Of a DNA stretch of 64,000 bases, positions 1 through 10,362 are shown one piece after another; position 1 is the stretch's first letter; each line of letters begins with the position of its first letter. The notes beneath the pieces were generated by a model. That model was given only the letters and a program-made list of their open reading frames with translations, was not told the origin of the DNA and did no database searches. This DNA is from Choristoneura fumiferana (Eukaryota > Arthropoda > Insecta > Lepidoptera > Tortricidae), in contig NC_133472.1 of the NCBI RefSeq assembly GCF_025370935.1, forward strand, positions 18,030,996 to 18,094,995, in the 5' to 3' direction. Position numbers and translations under genes: made by a program.

Positions 1-109
1 CTAGCCTTTTAGGCTGCAGCGAGGACCAAAGAAATGGACATACATACCCACATACATACATGCTTACATACGCTCGATAAACGTAACCCTCCTTCGGGCA
101 GTCGGGTAA
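1..109. repeat. SINE-like tail, GGCTGCAGCGAGGACC type
   Basis: A short dispersed repeat beginning near GGCTGCAGCGAGGACCAAAG and ending CGGGCAGTCGGGTAA, with an ACATACATAC-rich middle. A second copy of the same stretch lies at 1171-1280, which is what identifies it as a repeat. It is probably the 3' end of a longer SINE- or LINE-derived family. No coding potential is visible. Confidence 0.6.
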
Positions 110-214
110 TAAACAAACGTTCAATGTTCCAAAAAATTTTAATCAATATTTTTAAATTCAGAACCGGCCCTATACTACGAAGCGCAAAATTCAAACTTCG
201 TATCTTGCAGTCCT

Positions 215-470
215 GTACACGTAAACCATTAGATCCAGCAGATAAATTGAATTCCTAAAAATTATTGCAGATTTCATTAACGTTGCTCGTTATGTCACGG
301 TTCTGAACCTACCACTTCGAGATTTTATCGAGATCTCGTGGAAATATTTTGATAAAAAGTAGCCTATGTATTCCAATCACCAGCTTTCGCAAATTTTAGC
401 TAAATCCGTCCAGCCGTTTTAGCGTGAAGTAGTAACAAACTATACACACACACACACACACACACACACA
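215..470 (+). repeat. SINE-like repeat fragment ending in a (CA)n tract
   Basis: This fragment carries the hallmark phrases of the family arrayed at 48994-50642: GATAAAAAGTAGCCTATG, then AATCCGTCCAGCCGTTTTAG and GTGAAGTAGTAACAAAC. It ends in a CA dinucleotide run from about 444 to 470. The 5' CCCGCGGCTTCGC head is missing, so the copy is truncated. Confidence 0.6.
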
Positions 471-1170
471 TAAATACTCTCAATTTTTCGCATTTAGGTA
501 TAATATTAGTACTATTTGAATTGAATTGATGCTCACGGTAGTTAATAAAATAAATGTCGCTAAACTTAAAAAAGGAAAAACTGACGTTTCACGAAAACAG
601 TACGCACTAGTCATTACATACATTTGTCTCAGATTAATGGATGATAATATTTCCTTAGTGTGTTGGTTACATTTTTTTTTGGAACATTGAACGTTTGCTT
701 ATATTTGTCATACATAATATATCTGTAGATAGTAAGAGTAAGAGGCTTATGTTAGTGTACATTCGGAGGAAGCGTAGTAGGATACATAATTGTTGCACTT
801 TAAACGAGTCGATGATAATGCAAGATTTTGTTGCTGCTTACTAGCAATGTCACCGACCAAGGGTAATTAATTATGGCATTCGAAAAGTTACATCATTTTG
901 TTAGATTAACATGGAAACACTGGATACATGGATTGACTGTACAGGTGCAGTAGAGTACGGACGCATTTAGATAAAAATATATAATATAGAGTTGTTAAAA
1001 ACCTTAAACTTTAAATTGTATGATGGCATCTCTAGGAAATTATGTTACAATACAATTTTTATTTTTATTCCTTCGCCATATTTTTTTTCGCAGACGCCTT
1101 ATTGAAATATTATATACCTTATGTCACTCCGACAGTTATGACGAATCCAATGATACCTCATATGTTACAA
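471..1170. other. AT-rich interval, nothing recognised
   Basis: I see no coding exon, terminal repeat or tandem array here. The last ~100 bases (TACCTTATGTCACTCCGAC... to TACAATCCGTCCAG) look like the body of the same SINE-like repeat whose tail follows at 1171. Confidence 0.4.
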
Positions 1171-1280
1171 TCCGTCCAGCGGTTTAGGCTGCAGCGAGGA
1201 CCAAAGAAATGGACATAAATACCCACATACATACATACATACGCTCGAAAAACATAAGCCTCCTTCGGGCAGTCGGGTAA
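1171..1280. repeat. SINE-like tail, second copy
   Basis: This is a near copy of 1-109: CCGTCCAGCGGTTTAGGCTG, the GAGGACCAAAGAAATGGACA phrase, a CATACATACATAC run and the CGGGCAGTCGGGTAA end. It has one fewer TGCTTA interruption than the first copy. Confidence 0.65.
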
Positions 1281-1348
1281 AAGATGAAAACCTTTAGACG
1301 GCCAGTCACGCGTGATTATTTGCAATGTTTATTTATAAATATTTTTAG

Positions 1349-1499
1349 CGGAAGCAGACAGATTTGCAAATGCCACTGGCATTTCAAGAAAAACCGAACA
1401 ATATATTAAAAGAAGTCGGTACTGAACTGAGACACCTTCCAACTCAGTTTGCTACTCCGAAAACGGAGAGACCAAAAAAGAAAATGTATTTGGATATAG
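1349..1499 (+). pseudogene. Possible transposase exon relic with HTH-like segment
   Basis: An interval bounded by a plausible acceptor (ATATTTTTAG at 1339-1348) and donor (ATAG/GTAGAT at 1499/1500). The frame starting at 1351 reads EADRFANATGISRKTEQYIK, which resembles the helix-turn-helix start of some DDE transposases, then hits a stop. The frame starting at 1349 stays open for the whole interval and reads TPKTERPKKK towards its end. The two together suggest one frameshifted exon. The family assignment is a guess, and a chance open frame in AT-rich DNA is possible. Confidence 0.3.
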
Positions 1500-1859
1500 G
1501 TAGATGATTTTGATTCTGATGTTATTTGAATTATGATGATGTTATTTACTAAAGATTTAATGAACTGCCGACACTAAAATTATTAAAAGCTAAATTGAGA
1601 ATTTTTGAAAATTTTAATCTAAAATACTCATACTCTTTTTTGACTATCCTGTAGTTGCAACGGCTCTCCCTCGATATCCCAAGTTCACACGTCATTATTT
1701 TTGACGTAAAATAATTTAATTCATAAAGTGCAGTACAACGTCACCTAATAGATACGATGATTGATGGATTGTCGCCATTCGTCAGTGTTCGCAAACCGTC
1801 GTAAACAGTCAATTTTCTCTCCAAATACCGATGCGCAATCTTTATCGCCGGGTACTGTA

Positions 1860-1985
1860 CTATGGTCGCTATAACAACAAATACTTGTAATAAAACAAAG
1901 TGAAAGAGGTCCCCATATAAAAATGATATTTTCGGTATGGTGGTCGGTGATACGGAACCCTTCGCGTGCGACCCGATCCTTTTTT
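1860..1985 (-). repeat. GGGTTCCGTA-family repeat fragment
   Basis: Read on the minus strand this contains GGTCGCACGCGAAGGGTTCC followed by GTTATAGCGACCATAGTAC. These phrases recur in the other GGGTTCCGTA copies (7846, 22670, 26240, 27430, 31735 and 55790). A minus-strand open frame of about 85 codons overlaps it but looks like chance read-through of the repeat. Confidence 0.4.
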
Positions 1986-1999
1986 TTTTTAAATTCACA

Positions 2000-2830
2000 C
2001 GTAGTTAACAAGTATCGTAATAAATCGTCATCATTTGCCTAATAGGTATCACAGGTAACTTTTAAGGACAAGTCAGACAGTTAGTTTTCGATTAAAACAA
2101 GTTCATCTACCTAATCAAAGGTTACTTACGCATTAATAATATTATTAGTTTAAATCAAATTGACTATATATTAAAAAAAATATTGTGAGTGGGTTGGCTA
2201 AAAATTCCAGCTGCTTTTTATTCATTTAACAGATGGGCGCAGGTCGTTCTTAAACATATGCTCTACTATACAAGAACCCTTCAAATTATTCCGGTATATT
2301 TACGCGGGGTTAGTTTGAACAGCTTTGTGAATGTTTCTCAGGATGTCTTAATTTTAGTTAAGAATTGTTTCCATAAATTGATTGATGTTTAACGTGTATC
2401 GTATCGAATGCGCTATTACTCTTCGGATGACAACTCAGATGAAAAACCTTTACAAGGGCCTTCAGTCGAATATAACCCCTACTGAAATATTCGAAAAGAA
2501 TTTGAAGACATCCAGGATATGGTTCAGAATTACATTAATTAAAAAAAAAACGGTGCTCTCGACGCGCTTATAATCCGGTCCGATTATAATTAACAGGCTA
2601 CTATTTAAAATGATACGTACTTCGGGTGGTAAGTTAACTTTATAATTTGGTTACAATATCATGCAATTTGACCAAACGGTCACTACTACTATACTTCAGC
2701 TCAGACGTACGTTCTGCGATGTTTCAAAAATCAATGGTTTATACTGTTTATTAGTTTTATTTAATATAGCGGAAATATTAAAAGTAGCACAATAAACATA
2801 TACGTATTTTTTTTTGTTTCCATTAAGAAG
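2000..2830. other. AT-rich interval, nothing recognised
   Basis: Short open frames of about 60 codons at 2189-2573 show no codon bias or motif. No terminal repeats, tRNA or splice-bounded exon could be supported. Confidence 0.4.
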
Positions 2831-3198
2831 AGCATTTATACCTGCTGAGCTGGCCACATTGCATTTTTGTTAGTTTTTATTGATTATTCCTTAAAAATTG
2901 AATTAAAATTAAAAATGTGGTCTGATAGAACTGTTCTTAATATTAAATTAATGTGTTTACTCCAATAATTATGCGTGATAGACTTTTATTTTCTTTAAGA
3001 ACTGTTAATAAACATTTGTTCGTTTTTAAAGAATATAAAAGTCTATCACGAATAATTATTGCAGTAGACACATTAACTTATAGGTATATTAAGAACAGTT
3101 CTATCAGACCACATTTTTAATTTTCATTAAAATTTAATGGAATAATCGAGAAAAACTAACAAAAATGGAACGTTGCCAGCTCAGCAGGTATAAACGCT
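2831..3198. mobile_element. Palindromic MITE, ~170-bp inverted arms
   Basis: The left arm (2831 to about 3001) starts AGCATTTATACCTGCTGAGC, and the right arm (about 3021-3198) is its reverse complement with scattered differences. Arm identity is high over the interior as well: the TCTGATAGAACTGTTC and AGTCTATCACG phrases occur in both orientations. The loop is only ~20 bp. No clear target-site duplication was found, so the superfamily is unassigned. Confidence 0.7.
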
Positions 3199-3642
3199 AT
3201 TAACGTAGAAATATTGCTCGCTCAGTAGGTACACTTACAGAAACTATCTCGTAAAACATTATTTGTTTAAAACAATATTTTCTTACAATACACTGTTTTT
3301 CCCGTTAACTTTTCTAAAAGTCATAGGTATACTAGCGTTTTATACGCGCGTATAAGCTCGTTTTTGAAAGCGCGTGTAAGTACGCGCGCACAGGTGCAGT
3401 TTTGTTTTCTTCGAGCGTTGATGCCCATTAGAGGTGGGTAAATCCGGATCTGAAGATTCAAGAGTCAGATCCTCAAGCGGATCCGAATCCCTTAATGACT
3501 CCTTTCAAATCTTATTGACTCCGGAGTTACTAACTCCGACTGGATCGAGCGGCTCGCCTCGCTCGTGATCGCCGTCACGCTCACTCACACTGACTTGCTC
3601 CGTCCGCCTGATTTCGCTCTCGCTCGGCTCGGATCGGATCGG

Positions 3643-3899
3643 CAGGGCTACTACAAAACTCGAAGTTCGTATCGTACAGTCAAGGGCAAAGATATCGACA
3701 CGGCCAAAGTTGCAAAAATTTGTATACGCGACTCTATGCACTTAACATTAAGGCCGTGTATACATATTTTTGCAACTTTGGCCGTGTCGATATCTTTGCC
3801 CTTGACTGTACCGTCCCTCTCGCTCTCGTATTGAATAGTATAAGTGTCAGAGGGACCGCACGACACGAACTTCGATTTTGGAGTTTCGTAGTAGCCCTG
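3643..3899. mobile_element. CAGGGCTACTACG palindromic MITE, interrupted copy
   Basis: The ends are CAGGGCTACTACAAAACTCG and its inverse GAGTTTCGTAGTAGCCCTG. The core contains CGTCCCTCTCGCTCTCG and its inverse. It sits inside the hAT MITE and is itself split by the 132-bp insertion at 3677-3808. Related copies are at 16430, 17307, 20252 and 26752. Confidence 0.75.
3675..3810. mobile_element. Tc1/mariner-type MITE with TA duplication
   Basis: A 132-bp body (3677-3808) with long inverted ends CAGTCAAGGGCAAAGATATC and GATATCTTTGCCCTTGACTG, flanked by TA on both sides. The sister MITE at 17307-17429 reads straight through CGTATCGTACCGTCCC at the equivalent place, so it provides the empty site and proves a TA-targeted insertion. 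A relative is at 25795-25946. Confidence 0.85.
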
Positions 3900-4300
3900 C
3901 GGATCGGATCTTGGACTTGGATCTTATTATCTATGTTTGGTTGGTCGGTTCGGTTCGTAGTAGCCCTGCGGATCGGATCTTGGACTTGGATCTTATTATC
4001 TATGTTTGGTTGGTCGGTTCGGTTCGGTACTCGGACTTGGACTAACGAACGAATCTTTCTCTCTCTCACGAATCTGTACTTCAGTTCAGTCAGCGGGTGG
4101 GGCACCGCAGTACCGTACCGACACTGACCGACCGAACCGAGCCGGGGCGGATCGGCCATAGATAAATTAATAATCGCTCGAAAGAACCGGAGTCAATAAA
4201 GGAGTCGGATTCAATAAGCGGATTCGGTACCGACACCGGAGCTGGATCTAGTGAGTCAGATCACTTCGCGGAGTTGAGATTACCCATGTCTAATGCCCAT

Positions 4301-4843
4301 ATAAGCTCGTATAAAGCGCGAGCGAGAACCTGTCCTTTAGACCAAACATGAGAAAGCACGCAGGAGTGAGCGCGTACACGCGTGTTCGATTTAATGTAGC
4401 GCGCTTGTAAGTGCGTATGCTAAAAAAGAGCGTATAAAAAAAAAACAAAGAAACCGCCCTTATACTGACAAATCGTCACTACTTTGAAAAAATCTTGTAT
4501 CTAAAAATCTATATATCAACAAAATTAAACCTTGACATAATGTTCTTGCACGAAACTAGGATCAGTAATCGACTTCTGGTTTTTTACTGAAGCTTATTTT
4601 CAAAGTAGCGTTTTTTTTTCAATCAAAATCGACACAGACACAGTATCGCGGAGCTCCTACTTTTATGTAGCTTTGGCCCTTCGGGCAGATGTAAACTTAA
4701 CACAACCCAAACCTACCTATTTATGTTTCTGTGTCGATTAATATGGGGAAAAAACGCGATTGTGAAAATAAGATTGTATACTTAAATATTGTGTGAATGA
4801 GTTTCAAAAGAAGATTCTGTTTTCTGTATGGAAAACCAGAAAC
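4301..4843. other. GC-word foldback debris and unassigned DNA
   Basis: The flanks of the hAT MITE (3330-3420 and 4301-4440) are rich in TATACGCGCGTATAAGCTCG- and GCGCGTGTAAGTACG-like words in both orientations. This suggests the MITE landed in another foldback made of short degenerate words. From about 4620 to 4790 there is a segment (GACACAG...CTGTGTCGATTAATATGGGG) that resembles 31590-31670. No genes are visible. Confidence 0.35.
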
Positions 4844-4922
4844 CAGTTTAGAAAACGGAATTATTTTTCTTCATTCGAAACCAGGTTTCCGAAAAAGAAA
4901 AATAATTCTGTTTTCTAAACTG
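4844..4922. repeat. Hairpin with ~28-bp stem
   Basis: CAGTTTAGAAAACGGAATTA continuing to TTTTTCTT pairs with its reverse complement, which ends at 4922, around a loop of about 20 bases. One arm differs by a single C/T. It is probably a small palindromic MITE or the core of one. Confidence 0.6.
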
Positions 4923-5129
4923 AGTGGCTCATAAGGTTACCCGGGGCGAAAGCAACTATGAGGCTAAAGTAACTAATTGAAGTTTTTTCTCAATGTAATG
5001 GTTTTTGTAAAAAGAGCCATCGGTTGGAGCGTAGTAAAATTATTGCTTTATAAAATAAAACAGACGGCGTTCTTAGATCGCTCACTGTTGTACCGACCGA
5101 GCAAATTTTATCAGCCGCCATTTTAAAGC

Positions 5130-5227
5130 AACGCTTTGCCGTGTCGTGTGTTTATTTTTGTGTTACACAAAATATTACAAGCCGTTTTCTGGAAAAACAC
5201 AAGTTCGTCCTAAAGAAAAGATAAAAC
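5130..5227 (+). other. Candidate non-coding first exon (+)
   Basis: After a GCCGCCATTTTAAAGC segment the sequence runs to AAGATAAAAC/GTAAGT, a near-ideal 5' splice site with the intron starting at 5228. No ATG-led frame is supported upstream, so if this is real it is an untranslated first exon. The mariner element begins only 90 bp later. Confidence is low because one good donor can occur by chance. Confidence 0.2.
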
Positions 5228-5368
5228 GTAAGTGCTTTTGGTATATTTATTTGAACTGTAGGTATTCCAATAATGTAACTATATCAATAATATTTTAATA
5301 ATATTTTATTGATATACGTAGTCGGTCCCAAAATTCTGTCACTGGCACATTATTTTTAAATTTAGAAC

Positions 5369-5812
5369 ATGATTTTAAGAAAATTTAATTGAATTCCATT
5401 TTTGAATGTTTGACAATTATTTAATCAAATTTTTTTAACAAAAAAGTTAAACAGACTCCAAAAAAATAAAAAATAACAAAAAATGGAACCGACTACAAAA
5501 CCCTTGAAAATATTTTTCTAGGTACCTACTAGCTCGAAGTCGGTGCCTCAGCACGAGCCAGCAGGAATGGAACAATGGTCGTCTACCTTACCTACATTCT
5601 ATGGGTTTCAATCCATCCTGCTGGGCCGTGCTGAGTCACCGACTTCGAGCTAGTAGGTACCTAGAAAAATATTTTCAAGGGTTTTGTAGTCGGTTCCCTT
5701 TTTTGTTATTTTTTATTTTTTTGGAGTCTGTTTAACTATTTTGTTAAAAAAATTTGATTAAATAATTGTCAAACATTCAAAAATGGAATTCAATTAAATT
5801 TTCTTAAAATCA
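5369..5812. repeat. Foldback with ~185-bp arms inside the mariner element
   Basis: The left arm (about 5369-5555) and right arm (about 5629-5812) are almost perfect reverse complements: ATGATTTTAAGAAAATTTAA pairs with its inverse at 5793-5812, and CTAGCTCGAAGTCGGTG pairs with CACCGACTTCGAGCTAG. The loop is about 75 bp. The GGAACCGACTACAAAACCC phrase in each arm recalls the tail repeat that follows. Confidence 0.8.
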
Positions 5813-5879
5813 TTTTTTTTTCTTATTTCATTTTTCATTTCATATTTATTTAAAAAAATTCTTTATTTCTCACTTTTTA

Positions 5880-6427
5880 GTGATTTGTAGCCAAAGTACA
5901 TCTCACAACGATTCCATGAAGCCCAAGTTAAACACGGCTTAGTTACGTTGTTTTATAACAGAGTTCCGTTGCCTACCTTCCGGCTTCAGCATCAGATCAG
6001 TTCGAAAGAATCATTAACTTAAAGCTTCTTCTTAGTCGCTTATCTAGGTATATTAATCATGATCGTTTAAAGACAAGCGAGCATTACTTAGCTTTGATGA
6101 GTTCCATTAGTCAACTACGGTCTTCTTCATCAGGTCCAGGTTACCCAATGGTACTTTCTGGATGTAAATGCTCATCTCAATGCTAAAAATGCAAAAATCG
6201 CCATAGGTGTGCCTATAAAATTTGAGGTTTACCTCGATTTCCCTAGGATCCCATCATCAGATCTTGACTTGGTGACAATGGGACCACCTCAGAAGAATAC
6301 CCTTTCGATTAAAAAAATAATTTTGAAAATCAGTCCACTATTGACTGAGTAATCGGTGAACATACATAAAAAAAAATACGAACATTGGAACATAGAACCT
6401 CCTCCTTTTTTGAAGTCGGTTAAAAAA
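5880..6427 (+). repeat. Dispersed repeat ending CTCCTTTTTTGAAGTCGG
   Basis: The final 70 bases (GAACATACATAAAAAAAAAT through AGAACCTCCTCC to GAAGTCGGTTAAAAA) match 19999-20066 closely. The upstream part (TTATAACAGAGTTCCGTTGC, CATCAGATCAGTTC) recurs in weakened form at 26440-26500. This is a SINE- or Helitron-like lepidopteran family as far as I recall. It sits in the leader of the mariner element. Confidence 0.6.
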
Positions 6428-6452
6428 CAGTCATTCGCTGCAATTTCTCACG

Positions 6453-7487
6453 ATGGAGTGGACATTGAAAGAAAACCGAATAGTTGTTTTAGCATTGCAC
6501 CGCTGTGGGCACTCGCCAAGTACCATTTTCAAGTTGCTTAAAAATTTAAATATAACGCTTAGGTTTGTGTACCGTACTATTGATAGGTACAATGAAGTCT
6601 CCAGTGTTGAGGAAAAGAAAATAATTGGCCGGCCTCGCTCCGTACGAACACCAGCAGTGATCAAAGCGATCAAGGCGCGCATAGCAAGAAATCCTGTCCG
6701 AAAACAGATGTTGATGGCTTTGCAGATGGGAGTCAGTAGAAAAACCGTCAGAAAGGCTTTAAACGAAGATCTTAGTCTACGAGCATACAAAAAAAAAGAG
6801 TGGGCACTTACTTAATGCCCGTCTAAAAACAATAAAGCTTAAAAGATCCCGGAAGTTGTTAAAGCGGTACGCGAAAAGTCGACACCGTGATATCCTCTTT
6901 ACAGACGAAAAGATTTTCGATATTGAAGAGAAGTACAATAAACAGAATGATAGAGTGTACGCTAGGAGCTCTGAAGAAGCAGAAGAAAGAGTTCCACGGG
7001 TGCAACCATGGGCATCATCCATCATCAGTGATGATCTGGTTGGGTGTATCTTATTACGGGCCAACTGAGGTTCATTTTTGCGAAAAAGGGGTCAAAATCA
7101 GTGCGAAAGTGTCTCTTCGTACACTTTTTGGATAAGCATGTCAAAGATCGGCCTAACAAGCCATTTTCAGAACATAATTTTGTGTTCCAGCAGGATTCTG
7201 CGCCAGCACACAAAGCCAAGACCACTCAAGCCTGGTTTGACCGTCAAAAAATCTACTTTATAAGACACGAAGATTGGCCTTCCTCCAGTCCGGACCTTAA
7301 TCCTCTGGACTATAAAATTTGGCAGGTTTTAGAGGGGAAGGTCTGTGCTAAACCCCATAAAAATTTGGAGCCAACTTTAAGAAAAGCAGTCGCTGAAATA
7401 GACATGAAAATGGTGCGTGAAGACTGGCCGCGCCGATTAAGGGCCTGTATTAAAAACAAAGAAGTCATTTTGAATAATTTTAAGTAA
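6453..7487 (+). pseudogene. Mariner-family (D37D) transposase, frameshifted
   Basis: This would encode the cut-and-paste transposase of the surrounding element. The N-terminal HTH region is 6453-6815 (MEWTLKENRIVVLALHRCGH onward, with a GRPRS hook motif). The next block is in another frame and holds FTDEKIF with the first catalytic Asp (near 6900) and NKQNDRVYA. Later blocks hold SVMIWLGVSYYG, QQDSAPAH (second Asp, about 7195) and SSPDLNPLDYKIW (third Asp, about 7308). I count 37 residues between the second and third Asp, hence D37D. At least three frame changes (near 6800, 6995 and 7110-7140) make it non-functional, although all three Asp codons survive. Total length fits a ~345-residue transposase. 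Confidence 0.85.
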
Positions 7488-7603
7488 TTTTAATTCTTTA
7501 TTAAATGTACTTTAAATTGGTATATAATTTATTACTAACTGATTGGTACTTTTGTTTTTATCATTATTTTCATTTGTGACAGAACTTTGGGACCGACTAC
7601 GTA

Positions 7604-8323
7604 CATGTATTTTATACAAATATGTATGTATACTAAGTATACTCCCTTTTTTTTGGATTACCCAATAAAACCATTATGTAGTTTTTTATTTCAATGAACA
7701 GCAGGAAATTCTTAATTGTATTTTTTTATTAGTATCATAATATTTATACATTCATTAACTGTGTAACCATTTGAAGTTTTTTTTTTTATTTGATAGTGTA
7801 TGTTTTAAAATTAACCCCATAATTGAAGTCACTCACTACGTGTTTTTAGGGTTCTGTACCCAAAGTGTACCAACGGAACCCTATTACTGAGATTACTCTG
7901 TCTGTCCGTCCGTCTGTCACAGGGCTCTATCTCTGGAGCCGTAATAGTTACACTTATTTTTTTTTAAGTTATATTCAGCCCCAGCAGTCTTGGGTACAAG
8001 TTAAAGGATACAAAATATATTATTAAAACTACCTTGTCTTTTTTATTAGCTATTGATGAATATTGAATAATGGAGGCTTCTCCTTACACAGTCACAAACA
8101 AAATAGAGAAAGATGACTGCATGTCTAAAATAATCTTTAGGCCATCTAAAAATACTATCATATAATTCTCATGAGAAAAGTATGTAAATAATGTATGTAA
8201 ATAAGTATTATATAAAATATTTAGAGCATTATAATTCCCAAAATTATTTAATATGAAGACTAATATCTATAGTATTTAAATAAATATATCAAAACTATTG
8301 AGATATAGATAAGTGATATTTAC
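7604..8323. other. AT-rich interval with a GGGTTCCGTA-family fragment
   Basis: 7846-7945 holds a minus-oriented copy of the GGGTTCCGTA family: TTTTTAGGGTTCTGTACCC, then CGGAACCCTATTACTGAG and a GTCTGTCCGTCCGTCTGTC run. The remainder, probably intron of the minus-strand gene starting at 8422, shows nothing else. Confidence 0.5.
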
Positions 8324-8524
8324 CTTAGTGCAAGAGGAATCTTCTAAATCCAATTTCTTAGGCACTTCAGTGACGGAGTCCTGGTAGCCCTCGGCACCAG
8401 GTGGGCAGTCGGGCAAATCCATTGTGAAACACTATACACTTGACAGTTTATGGCCTCAAAACGGTCATAAACTATTTTGTCATTTATGTAAATCACTTGT
8501 TGCACTATCTTCTGTCTTCTGCTA
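8324..8524 (-). CDS. First coding exon of an unidentified minus-strand gene
   Basis: On the minus strand a good acceptor (TTTGTGTTTCAG) precedes 8524. The exon then runs through 102 nt of leader to an ATG at 8422 in a favourable context (CACAATGG) and 33 codons beginning MDLPDCPPGAEGYQDSVTEV. It ends in CACTAAG at 8324, immediately followed by the donor GTAAAT (phase 0). Codons here are GC-richer than the surroundings and the residues are acidic and soluble-looking. There is no signal peptide and no domain that I recognise. The next exon must lie to the left, but I could not identify it between 1 and 8300, and the mariner element sits in that presumed intron. The splice signals on both sides and the start context make it a real exon more likely than not. 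Confidence 0.55.
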
Positions 8525-8950
8525 CTGAAACACAAATCAGAGCTTAAATTTATACATTACATAAATTGATAAAAACTCATAAAATATTAATTAAATTGAT
8601 ACTTACAAGATCTTACAAAGAAATACTCACATTTTTGTGTCATATGACTCATAGCTCACAACATAGTTATATCACCAACTTCTTATTCTAGGTACCACTA
8701 TATCTTTTAACTTTAACAGATCAAGTAGGTATATTCATCATATCTTAGCCTTTTTGCACTCTAGCTCAGTCACATATTATGTATCAAACCGCAATCAGAC
8801 TAGAAATGAGCTTAAACATCAATTACGCACCAGTGTATGAGATGACAGTTGTTAATGGCAGCATGGGCAGATAAGAACAAAAAAGATGAAGTAATGTATT
8901 GTATTGTATAACTTTTATTGTATAGTCCACCAAGAAATTGGTTTACCGCC
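8525..8950. other. No feature seen; upstream of the minus-strand exon
   Basis: This lies 5' of the minus-strand exon and could be first intron or promoter. No TATA box, CpG cluster or second exon could be supported. Confidence 0.35.
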
Positions 8951-9360
8951 TAGGGTTGCCAATTTTTTTCTAAATGAAACAAACTATATTTAGGTCTGAG
9001 AAGGGAAATAAACAGTATTTTAGAAAAATTAACAGTATTTTCTTCTTTTCATGTTTTATATTTTTGGGTGCTCCTCACGCAACTTATCAATTTAGTATAA
9101 TTTTTAAAAGCCTTATAGACCTCGTCAGAATAAAACTAAAACTAAGATAAATAAGGAGCTAAATTTTTATTATTCACATTGGCAGATTCCTTCTGAAAGA
9201 CCGCTATTGTGACTGCTGCACTGACTTAGTGTGTGCTTAGTTTTAGGCATTTTCATGCTGAAAAAAGTATTTTGCATAATATATTTTAGGTCAACAGTAA
9301 AAAGTATAATGTAGTGAAAAACAGTATAATACTGTTTTAACAATATAGTTGGCAACCCTA
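8951..9360. mobile_element. Short TIR element, TAGGGTTGCCAA ends
   Basis: Begins TAGGGTTGCCAA and ends with the exact inverse TTGGCAACCCTA, 410 bp in all. The interior repeats AACAGTATTTT-like words. A 74-codon minus-strand frame (9170-9394) runs off the element and has no known motif. No target duplication could be recognised, so this is a non-autonomous element of unknown superfamily. Confidence 0.6.
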
Positions 9361-9648
9361 TTACTACCCGAAGGTTTAGTGTCATTTGTAGCACTTAAAA
9401 CATAAAAGCCTATTTTCACTCACAAGTCAATAAGTATACAATCAGCCTTATTGTTTTATTTCTGAAGTAGGATGTTATTAAAATTGGTAAAGCACTTTCT
9501 TGGTCGACCATACATAAAACATATGAAAATAACAGTTGGGTATTTCTCCACTGATTGGAAACTTTAAACAGTCCCCTGCCAACTTTCTCTTTTAATTATA
9601 ATGAAACAAACAGTAAAAATGGTTTTCCACCATAACTACAGTGTTGTG

Positions 9649-9768
9649 TCATCATCATCATCATTATCCCAGCCTATTTTACGTCCCACTATTGGGCACA
9701 GGCCTCTTCTTAGAATGAGGGGGCTTGGGCCGTAGTTCCCATGCGGGTCCAGTGCGGATTGTCCAGTG
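9649..9768. repeat. CATCATCAT...CCCAGCCTA dispersed repeat
   Basis: A TCATCATCATCATCATTATC run leads into CCCAGCCTATTTTACGTCCC, then GGGCACAGGCCTCTTCTTAG and a GGGCTTGGGCCGTAGTTCCC phrase. A second copy with the same order of phrases is at 12596-12708. From memory this is one of the commonest lepidopteran repeat ends. Confidence 0.7.
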
Positions 9769-10362
9769 TTGCGTATACCTATATAAATTTATGCACAAAT
9801 GTCAATCTTATCAATTATTTTTATATTAACCATAACCAGGCGACAGGGTACAGATTTTGTACTCTTGAGACAATGTTTGATTAAAAATGTTAGTAAAATT
9901 ACATGCATATTAATTGAAATACTTCATTATGACCACTGGTGTACTTAATCATCTTTTTAAGTTCAATGGAGAAAACTTTCTAAATTGTAACACATGGCTA
10001 ATATTATCTGATATTTATCAAATTCTGGGTTGGGGACATGTCATCGGACTGTTTTGCGGGGTATTAGAAAATTAGTTTTTTTTTTGGTATAATAAGTATA
10101 AGACAAGTTAGTTAAAAATATGACTGTTTTTAAACACAGAAACATTTTTCTTTGACATTTATTTCAAAAAGTTTTCCCAAAAAAAGCCCAAGACAATGAT
10201 TTTCCAAATAGTGGAGAAATGCCCAATTGACAAAACAAAGAGATGTATGTATGTACAAAGGTAGACTTGTCCCTTAAAGGGATCTCTTCCAGTTTTGTAG
10301 ATCCAATTGTAGTTTATATTTTTTCGAAAGTACTTACATAGAATCAAAAGCTTGAAGTAAAT
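9769..10362. other. AT-rich interval with one short repeat piece
   Basis: 10238-10296 (GTACAAAGGTAGACTTGTCC, then AAGGGATCTCTTCCAG) is a fragment of the repeat seen more fully at 11763-11905 and 61935-62060. Nothing else is supportable. Confidence 0.45.

Larger units (their letters stand above)
3421..4300. mobile_element. hAT-type MITE, copy 1, with 8-bp TSD
   Basis: The element body is 3429-4292. It starts TAGAGGTGGGTAA and ends TTACCCATGTCTA, an imperfect inverted pair. It is flanked by the 8-bp direct repeat ATGCCCAT (3421-3428 and 4293-4300). TAGAG...TGGG termini with 8-bp duplications are typical of hAT elements. The interior is made of degenerate GGATC/GACTC/CGGTTCGG words and includes a direct duplication of about 65 bp (3889-4024). 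A second copy is at 17083-17844. Open frames inside are repeat read-through; no transposase is present. Confidence 0.8.
5315..7603 (+). mobile_element. D37D mariner (maT-like) element, decayed
   Basis: The body is 5317-7601. The left end CGTAGTCGGTCCCAAAATTC is matched by the right end GAACTTTGGGACCGACTACG (inverted). TA dinucleotides flank both sides (5315-5316 and 7602-7603), as expected for Tc1/mariner. At 2.28 kb it is about 1 kb longer than usual, because a foldback and a repeat tail occupy the space between the left end and the transposase frame. The transposase is at 6453-7487 and is broken. Confidence 0.85.

Noticed and set aside
3505..4159. Open frames of 78-141 codons on both strands
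   Set aside because: They lie in the hAT MITE and its nested palindromes; the translations are of repeated GGATCGGATC/CGGTTCGG words, and the same frames recur in the second copy at 17229-17743.
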